Assembly: GCF_950023065.1 (NCBI RefSeq)
Contig: NC_088680.1
Coordinates: forward strand, 17,720,559-17,784,558
Direction of reading: 5' to 3'
Source: Planococcus citri
Taxonomy: Eukaryota > Arthropoda > Insecta > Hemiptera > Pseudococcidae
DNA length: 64,000 nucleotides
Shown: positions 57,503 to 64,000 of the stretch, one piece after another
How the letters are laid out: every line of letters starts with the position of its first letter
Numbering within the stretch: the first letter of the stretch is position 1
Notes under the pieces: model-generated
Databases searched by the model: none
Seen by the model: the letters and a program-made list of their open reading frames with translations, nothing else
What the model was told of the DNA's origin: nothing
Translations under genes and position numbers: made by a program

Positions 57503-59368
57503 ATGTCCTCTAAACAACCACACGAAGAAAACCGCATTGTCGATGGCAGCAACGATCCTTATGTTTATTTTCACACTGTACCAAATCTAAAAGAATTAGC
57601 ATCACATGAAGTAGCTAGAGGAATATGGTGCAGTGTTTTGGAGAAGTTCCATCTTTACAATGAGCAATATAGTTCTCATCAAGACCGTTGTGTACAGCTG
57701 ATGAAGGATTTGAATATTCCTGGGTGTATTAAAAATACACTCCAAAATGACCTACAGGAAGTTGACCGAAGTATGAAACAATGGGCAGATCATTTTTTAT
57801 TCTACATGAAATTTCCCAAGACATTTTCCAAATATCATTATGATATTCCTAACATCGATCCAAACTGGTTGGTTTGGTCGACGAATGGTGAAATCGACTG
57901 TCTGAAAACCGCCAAAAACATGCTACAAGCCGACTGTTTGACAAATGTGCAGAAATTTATCATTATGAGCGCCTATTGCATGGAGGACGAAATGAAAAAT
58001 TTTTCGTTGGATTCGCTTCCGGCAAAATTTTATGCAAATGTGAGACATTCCAACGGCTGGGTGTTTTTCTATTGGATTTGTTACCTTAGAAATGAATCGG
58101 GTGAAGAGCTAGGATATCGCGCCATGGCAGAGAATTTCAATATTCGTGATCGGTTCATCAACGAATACTTTTGGAGTCTTTTGAATGCCGATGATCAGGT
58201 AGCAGTTGCTACACATTTATTGATTTGTGTATCTTACCAAAGCAAAGAGAAACAGAAATATGGCCGATATTACGCCACTTGCACTCGCGTACTTTTTGGC
58301 CGAATAATTGCTAAAATGACTTGCAATCAGCGACAACGTTTGCTTGCGGCTAATATGGGAATATATTTTTCCCTCGTGTGTTCCAATTCTCCAGGACATG
58401 TACTTCGCATTTGGAGACGTTCTAAAAATGACGTTACAGAGAAAAATTTTTCCATAATTATCGGCGAACTATTGTTTCGTAGTAAACATAATCCTGTATT
58501 GATATCTTCATTGACTGAGATTTGGGATACTGCTTCTGATTCCCAAAGAAATTATCTGATTCGCCGCCGATCCCGGGTGTGTTCATACATTGACTTTTGT
58601 CTTCGCAACCCCAACCTTCTAAAATTTGTGAACAAATTACTCGATCATTTCTCTTCAAATGAGAGAAAAGGACTGATTTTCAAGGTAGCTGAAAGCCCCC
58701 GTTTTCACGAATGTAGTCCCGAATCGTTCAACTATTTAGTGAACTCATTTTTGCCCAACTTCGAGGACCAATTGGCGCTGAAAGAATTTGTAATGCAGTC
58801 TCACCATTTCAAAAAATATTTATATAGTTTGTTAATCCGAGATCAAGATTTCGAAAAATTCATTGAAAAAGTAAAATTTTATTGTTCTTATGATGCAAGC
58901 GCTGTCCAAGTACTCAAAAAAAAGTTCCTGAAAGAAATATCTAGGCTTATACCACACTGTAGTGACGTTGGTCTCGGTCTGATTACCAACTTCAATAAAT
59001 GGAAAAAATTCAGCGAATTCATCGACGAAACTTTTGAAAACAATCTTACCTCAAGACTGGTAGTGAAGCAAGAGTTCGTAAAAAAGTTGATAACCTCCTT
59101 CGAAAACTCTAAAAATTTTCGACCCCTTTCTCATGTTCAACTCGTTGATTTTGTGAAAGTTGTGGATGAATCGGTGTTTGCAGACCGAGAGTTGAAAAAT
59201 GTGAAACCTTCAGTCGGCTCCTTATGTTTTGTCACGGTTATGATCGTACAAATCCGTATTATGAAATATCTCAATCAAAAGTGTGCCAAGTGGTGTTCGA
59301 AGGACGATAACATCGAGAACACTTTGCGTAATTGGAGACGGCTGCGGCGATTGTATACAAGAGCATGA
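57503..59368 (+). CDS. Tandem family unit 5, full length (621 aa), unidentified
   Basis: Open from ATG 57503, ten bases after the acceptor TTACAG, to the TGA at 59368. BC-box-like NLKELASHEV is kept. The Cul2-box-like segment is weaker (IPGCIKNTL, then QNDLQEV where others have NYLREV). The remaining landmarks are present: IDPNWLVWSTNGEIDC, SAYCMEDEMKNF, WICYLRNE, RYYATCTRVLFG, LTEIWDTASDSQRNYL, FHECSPESFNYL, FIDETFENNLTSRLVVK. The loss of the leader donor upstream and the solo LTR in its intron make expression from the usual promoter doubtful, although the ORF shows no damage. Confidence 0.8.
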   Translation: MSSKQPHEENRIVDGSNDPYVYFHTVPNLKELASHEVARGIWCSVLEKFHLYNEQYSSHQDRCVQLMKDLNIPGCIKNTLQNDLQEVDRSMKQWADHFLFYMKFPKTFSKYHYDIPNIDPNWLVWSTNGEIDCLKTAKNMLQADCLTNVQKFIIMSAYCMEDEMKNFSLDSLPAKFYANVRHSNGWVFFYWICYLRNESGEELGYRAMAENFNIRDRFINEYFWSLLNADDQVAVATHLLICVSYQSKEKQKYGRYYATCTRVLFGRIIAKMTCNQRQRLLAANMGIYFSLVCSNSPGHVLRIWRRSKNDVTEKNFSIIIGELLFRSKHNPVLISSLTEIWDTASDSQRNYLIRRRSRVCSYIDFCLRNPNLLKFVNKLLDHFSSNERKGLIFKVAESPRFHECSPESFNYLVNSFLPNFEDQLALKEFVMQSHHFKKYLYSLLIRDQDFEKFIEKVKFYCSYDASAVQVLKKKFLKEISRLIPHCSDVGLGLITNFNKWKKFSEFIDETFENNLTSRLVVKQEFVKKLITSFENSKNFRPLSHVQLVDFVKVVDESVFADRELKNVKPSVGSLCFVTVMIVQIRIMKYLNQKCAKWCSKDDNIENTLRNWRRLRRLYTRA

Positions 59369-59659
59369 TGTCTATTACTTATAGAAAATATTTAAAAGAA
59401 CTCAAAAGGTGGTCAAGGAATATAAAAATAATCAGCATTTATGGTATTTCTCTATTTCTGGTACCTATTCTTTTTTTTAATTTTCAATTTTTTGAAATCG
59501 ATGAAGTTATTTTTGCTTGTGAATATGACTCAAGGCTAATACGAGTAATTTAAGACGTTAATTTTTGCTACAGTATACCTATAATTCATTACGTTTATAA
59601 AAACATTGTCAATAGTTTTAATTCCAATTTACCTTTCGATGTAAGTATTTGTTCAATTG
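59369..59659. other. Unit 5 3' flank
   Basis: Family 3' flank (ACTCAAAAGGTGGTCAAGGAAT, TTTTTGCTTGTGAATATGACT) up to the insertion at 59660. No gene. Confidence 0.55.
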
Positions 59660-60354
59660 CACTAGGCAACAATTTTTGACCTTTTTTTTGTTTTCGGGTT
59701 GAAAATGGGCTTAATCGATAGTTTAGACCCTAAAACAAAAAACAGAGTTTTTGTAGTCAGGAGAGATGATCAAAGTTGCAAAAATGCCCGTTTTTACCCT
59801 ATTTCACGAGTTTGTGGCGACATAAGTATTAGGTTTCAAAAAAAAACAAGGTCATATTCGGATTCTACGCACTTTTTTAAGTAAACATCTTTACCGGATT
59901 TTTGATTTTCGAAGTTTCAAGCGCATACGGGAGATTTTTGTTTGTAACATATTTTAAAACTCGGAGCGCGCGACGCTGGCGTTACTCCACGATGTAATCG
60001 TGGCGCGGAACCGTGTTCGCGCGGGCGAGGCTCTCGTGCAGTAAAAATCTCGTGTTACAAACGAAAATCTTCCGTATGCGCTTAAATGTTCGAAAATCAA
60101 AAATCCGGTAAAGATGTTTACTTAAAAAAGTACGTAGAATCCGAATATGACCTTAGTTTTTTTTGAAACATAATACTGATGTCGCCACAAACTCGTGAAA
60201 TAGGGCAAAAACGGCCATTTTTGCAACTTTGATCACCTCTCCTGTCTACAAAAACAACTCAAATTGAAAAACCCCACTCTGTTTTTTGTTTTAGGGTCTA
60301 AACTATCGATTAAGCCCATTTTCAACCTGAAAACAAATATGCCGTTGCCTAGTG
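59660..60354. mobile_element. CACTA-ended foldback element, 3-bp TSD TTG
   Basis: It starts CACTAGGCAAC and ends GTTGCCTAGTG, with ~300-bp arms (GGGCTTAATCGATAGTTTAG, CGAGTTTGTGGCGACAT, TACCGGATTTTTGATTTTCGA are all mirrored) around a GC-rich 100-bp loop rich in CGCG. The site reads CAATTG-element-TTGTTAGATAT; unit 3 has the uninterrupted CAATTGTTAGATAT (48727), so TTG was duplicated. CACTA termini with a 3-bp duplication fit the CACTA/EnSpm superfamily. Confidence 0.8.
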
Positions 60355-61849
60355 TTGTTAGATATTACTTGAAAGAAAATTAAATAATTTTTTTACGCTT
60401 CAAAACGTTTTTTTTTTTCTGAATTAGGTGCGTGATAAATAAGAGCCAAGCTCACCAATTTTTTTTACTTGGAATAATTCCTCATCCTGTTTTGCGAAAG
60501 CGAAAAAGGGCCCAATGAAAAACCACTTTTGAGCAGTCGAGCAAATCGCCTATTTTGAAACGTTTTTCTTCTCAATTATCTATTTTGCATATTGAAAATA
60601 AAAAAATATCAATCCTGAAACTTGGAGGGGGGGGGGTGATATTTTAGTATGTAGGCTATACTTATAAACATCCAAAAACGTATACAATTTCTTTGGTTTC
60701 TTAAAGCTAGAGATAAATTCAGGGTTGGCAAGGCGTTCGTGACATTCACGTAAAATATCCATGCGTGACGTGACCGAGCACGATAAATTATCGTGACATG
60801 TGACGTATCTTGACGTTACATGACACATGACCTGGCGATTGTGATCGCATTTTTCGCGACGGTCATGATCTTCTGTGACCATTTGTGACCATTCATGACC
60901 TTAGGTGACTGTGATTTGAAAAAAAAATCTACACTGAAAAACAATCATTTTTAGTAAAAAAAATGTTTGATTACTAATGATAATGATAGCTATTGCCGTG
61001 TTTGCAGTATGGACTGACTTTGGAAAAAAGAGTGGAGTGGGGGGGGGTCAAAGTCAAAAGTTTTGATACTTCTCGATGAGTTGAGCTAACTGGATGGTTT
61101 TTGGTATGCGTGTCTGCGTCATTATAAACTCGATTTTCACTTTTTTAATCTGGAAATTGTTCTAACGGATGAAATGAGATCAAAATTGGGCAATGAAGTT
61201 CTTTTAGAAACTAGAGTTGATCCTTGGAGTGGCGAGGGTCAAAATTGAAAATTGGAGGAAGGTCATTTTTTTATAGGAGTATAGTATGGACCTAAATGGA
61301 TGAAAAGGGTTCAAAATCATACCATTGGTCAGTACCCCCACTGTGATCAACGTATTGAAATTTTAGCTTCCTAGGTCATCCTCACTCCATTCAAGGTGTA
61401 AAAAACTGACCCCTCCTCCCCTAAAAGTGACCTTGGGTGCCCAAATTTCAAGCATACAACGGAACGGGAGTGTACCATTTGAGTACTTTTGTAAAGTTTT
61501 AACCTTCCAACTTCATTTTGACCTTGACCTCTCTCCAGGGTCAAAATGGTGGATTTTCGGGTTACCTACCTATTTATTTTACAAGTTTTTTGAGTGTTTT
61601 AAAAAAAAACATGTAGCCCCTTTTAAATTGACCTAGAGAGTCCAAATTTTTACAGTACAATATGAGCCTTATGATGAGGATGTTTCTGAAGAGTCTACAA
61701 GTTGCAACTTTCCAACTCCAACCCCATTTAACCTCTCTCCAGGGCCAGAAATGAGGATTTATGGGTTATTTCATGTGTTTTTTACCTTTTAGGAAAGCCT
61801 GCAGCCCCTCCAAATTGACCAAGAGGGTCCAAATTTTTACAGTACAATA
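60355..61849. repeat. Spacer with TGACC-rich stretch and ~190-bp tandem repeat
   Basis: 60755-60912 is dense in GTGAC/GTCAC words (CGTGACATGTGACGT, TGTGACCATTTGTGACCATT). From about 61235 to 61850 a roughly 190-bp unit repeats about three times, each with CCTCTCCAGGG(T/C)(C/A), a CCAAATTTTTACAGTACAATA or CCCAAATTTCAAGCATACAA segment, and AAATTGACC(T/A)AGAG. Family upstream sequence resumes at about 61850. No gene. Confidence 0.5.
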
Positions 61850-62352
61850 ACTTCCATAACCAGGTTATCAGTCAACAAACACCGCATTTCGATGAATGGA
61901 CTTTGGAAATTTGGCTGAGGTACCTACAGGATTTTCCCATATAATTAACCAACGTTATATTGATAAGAACCAGCAGTCCATACAAACTAACTTAAGGGAT
62001 GGACTTTGAATACAAGAACTAGTTTCTGATCCTTTGTTTCAGTTTCAGTAATTCTTTATTTGAACACGATGTGGTTGGTATGAGAAATGTGTTTCAATTA
62101 TATTCCGTGTGAATGCTTAGAACACGACGACGTCGTCGTCGATCCTTGTTAAGATGATAGTGTGTTTGCAATAGTACCTAGTGTAGCCTTTTGATGCATT
62201 TTTAACGAAGAGGAATGAAGACCTGTCTAGTGGTACATTGTGGTGCTCGCGTTTATTTGAGTGTCCTGCTAGCTTTCTAATTTCGTGGTTCACTATTTTT
62301 TTGGAAGATTTGACTGACGATTTATTCGATTTCGAAATTCATACTGTTCTTG
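61850..62352 (+). promoter_or_regulatory. Unit 6 promoter/leader block and noncoding exon 1
   Basis: The family block is present again (CCATAACCAGGTTATCAGTCAACA, TTTCTGATCCTTTGTTTCAG, GATTTGACTGACGATTTATTCG), ending CTGTTCTTG with donor GTGAGT at 62353. No ORF follows inside the window, so a sixth copy is expected just to the right. Confidence 0.65.
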
Positions 62353-63151
62353 GTGAGTAAATTTGTGATTGTATTAAATAGGTACCTCTGTATAGGTAGC
62401 TGTATGCATTTTTATTGCTAACTAACTAGTAAGCATATAGAATCATATTATCTTACCTACGTACATAATATCAAATTGTATCTAATTTTATGCAAAATTT
62501 TGACTTCTAAAAATAGATTTATCTAAATTACTTAAGTAGGTAGTATGAACTGGACTTTAAAAAACTCGTCTACATAAGCAGTCAATTTGGATGAATTTAC
62601 AAGACGATATTTTTTTTCAGCTCCGACTCAAAGTTACCTAGCTCTTTTTGTTTCATTCTTTTCAAAAAATTTAGATTCAGACGGAAATAACACTTAACAG
62701 ATCAACTTAATGAAAATTTTCGAGAAAATTTTGCCAGTTTTCTTATAAATTTTTTTCAAGACTTACAAAGGAAAAATTTAAACCCAACTTTTCACAACTT
62801 CGACTAAACTCGGTATAATTTTTACATTACCTTAGTGCAATAAAACTGTAATGAGGTAGCACAAACGTGCGATCAAATAAATATCGTCTAGTTTTCGATT
62901 TCACAAAATTTCATTTTAAAATTTCAAAATTCAGAAAAAAAGTGGTAAAAAATTGATATTTTTTGCAAAAAATTCTACGTCTCTGAATTAGGTGGAGGGG
63001 AGAAAGCATTCTTCCAAAGGCACCATATGGACTAAAATTTTTTCTACATGATATTAAGGTTCGTCCAAAAGTCTCTTTATGAAATTTCATCTAAATCTTC
63101 TGGAATTTTTTTCTACGATCCCTATTTTAAGATTAGCTAGTGAATAAATGT
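62353..63151 (+). other. Start of unit 6 intron
   Basis: Homologous to the introns of units 3-5 (CAGCTCCGACTCAAAGTTACCTAGCTC, AAATATCGTCTAGTTTTCGATTTC, AGGCACCATATGGACT) up to the foldback element at 63152. Confidence 0.6.
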
Positions 63152-64000
63152 AGGGTCATCCACGTCAATTGGACCAAGAAGTGGTAGGGGGTTCAGCGAT
63201 TTTTTTGAAATTTTTCCGAAATTTTTCCCGTGGAAAGACCTTCCGAAGGGATGACCAATGGCGCAAATCGCAGCCCTCTAGCCCATTTTTAAAGGCAGCC
63301 AAGGGGTGTCAAAATTTTCAGTGAACTTGAATATTATCCATGTCAGCAGTGGATTACTCGATAACTGTGATACCTACCAAAATAGAACTTTTTCCAATAG
63401 TTAGGGGTTTTGAAAGACTTTTTAGTGATATCATAAAAATCAGTGTTGCCACTTTTTTTCGTACAAAAAGTTAGCTCAAAATGTTTCAAAACGTAGTTTT
63501 CATATCGTTCCGACTCACAAAAATTCTGGAAAAAGTATATTACGGGCAACTTTTCACGCTGAACAACATATTAAAAAATTGGGATTGTACCATGTTGCAA
63601 AGTTGATTTTAATTGAAAGTTTGCGAAAAAATGCGATTTTTTTATTTAAAACAGGAAACAAAGTTTTGATAGGTGAAGTTGACCCATTTGACCCCTATTT
63701 TTACATATTTGTTGAAAAAGTTGAAAAACCCCTTTCACTCGATGAAATAAACTCCTCACAAAAAAATCAAAATTCGAAAAAATTCAATTTTCAATTTCAA
63801 GCATCAAAAAAAGTTTAAATTTATTCAGTTGTCATATTTCGACCACTTTCTGACGTGTTTCATGAAAAAGTTGATGACAATTACACTCACAACAAAAAAA
63901 TAAAAATTCGTTCATTTTTTGAATCTTTTCGAATTTTTATGATATCACCAAAAAGCCTTTCAAAACCCCTAACTATGTGAAAATATTCCATTTTGGTAGG
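63152..64000. mobile_element. Foldback element family B, copy 2 (runs off right edge)
   Basis: It starts GGGTCATCCACGTCAATTGG and matches 35333-36100 closely. From about 63900 the sequence folds back: TGATATCACCAAAAAGCC at 63939 mirrors 63420, and the last bases (CCATTTTGGTAGG) mirror the CCTACCAAAATAGAA stretch near 63374. The outer right end lies outside the window. Confidence 0.7.

Overview
The window looks like AT-rich nuclear DNA from an insect. Evidence: spliced genes with GT-AG introns and conserved metazoan exons (Sec31, WTAP/fl(2)d, the SLC25A11 mitochondrial carrier), a gene recognised as the arthropod septate-junction protein Snakeskin, a LINE fragment, many non-autonomous DNA transposons, and intergenic DNA rich in TAGGTACCTA-like words. 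A sternorrhynchan hemipteran such as a mealybug or scale insect is my best guess. It rests on sequence flavour and on the look of the expanded gene family, so treat it as tentative.

Layout. 1-3062 (-): 5' two thirds of Sec31, running off the left edge. 3783-5235 (+): WTAP. 6164-18589 (+): SLC25A11-type oxoglutarate/malate carrier, whose last intron is 11.2 kb and packed with minisatellite and nested transposons. 20.5-24.7 kb: a TA-flanked foldback element, then a degenerate tandem array holding a long foldback element and a LINE 3' fragment. 25640-28788 (-): one two-exon gene for a protein with two BTB-BACK modules and a kelch-like C-terminus. 31314-32666 (+): Ssk.

33.2 kb to the right edge: a head-to-tail array of at least six copies of one gene family I cannot name. 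Each complete unit has a conserved noncoding leader exon, one intron, and a single coding exon of about 620-630 codons. Unit 1 is broken by a 2-bp slippage in a GA run and has a displaced 3' end. Unit 2 has an in-frame deletion of about 340 codons. Units 3, 4 and 5 have full ORFs, but unit 5 has lost the leader splice donor. Unit 6 shows only its leader before the window ends. Without their different transposon insertions, the introns of units 2-5 all shrink to about 0.8-0.93 kb. The N-terminus carries a BC-box-like motif followed by a Cul2-box-like motif, so the family may be cullin-RING substrate receptors. That is a hypothesis.

The housekeeping genes are unrelated in function and simply neighbours: Sec31 in COPII coats, WTAP in the m6A writer complex, the carrier in mitochondria, Ssk in gut and tubule junctions. 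The parts most worth a second look are the tandem family with its splice-made overlapping uORF, the fused double BTB gene, and the transposons whose target-site duplications can be read directly, some against paralogous empty sites.
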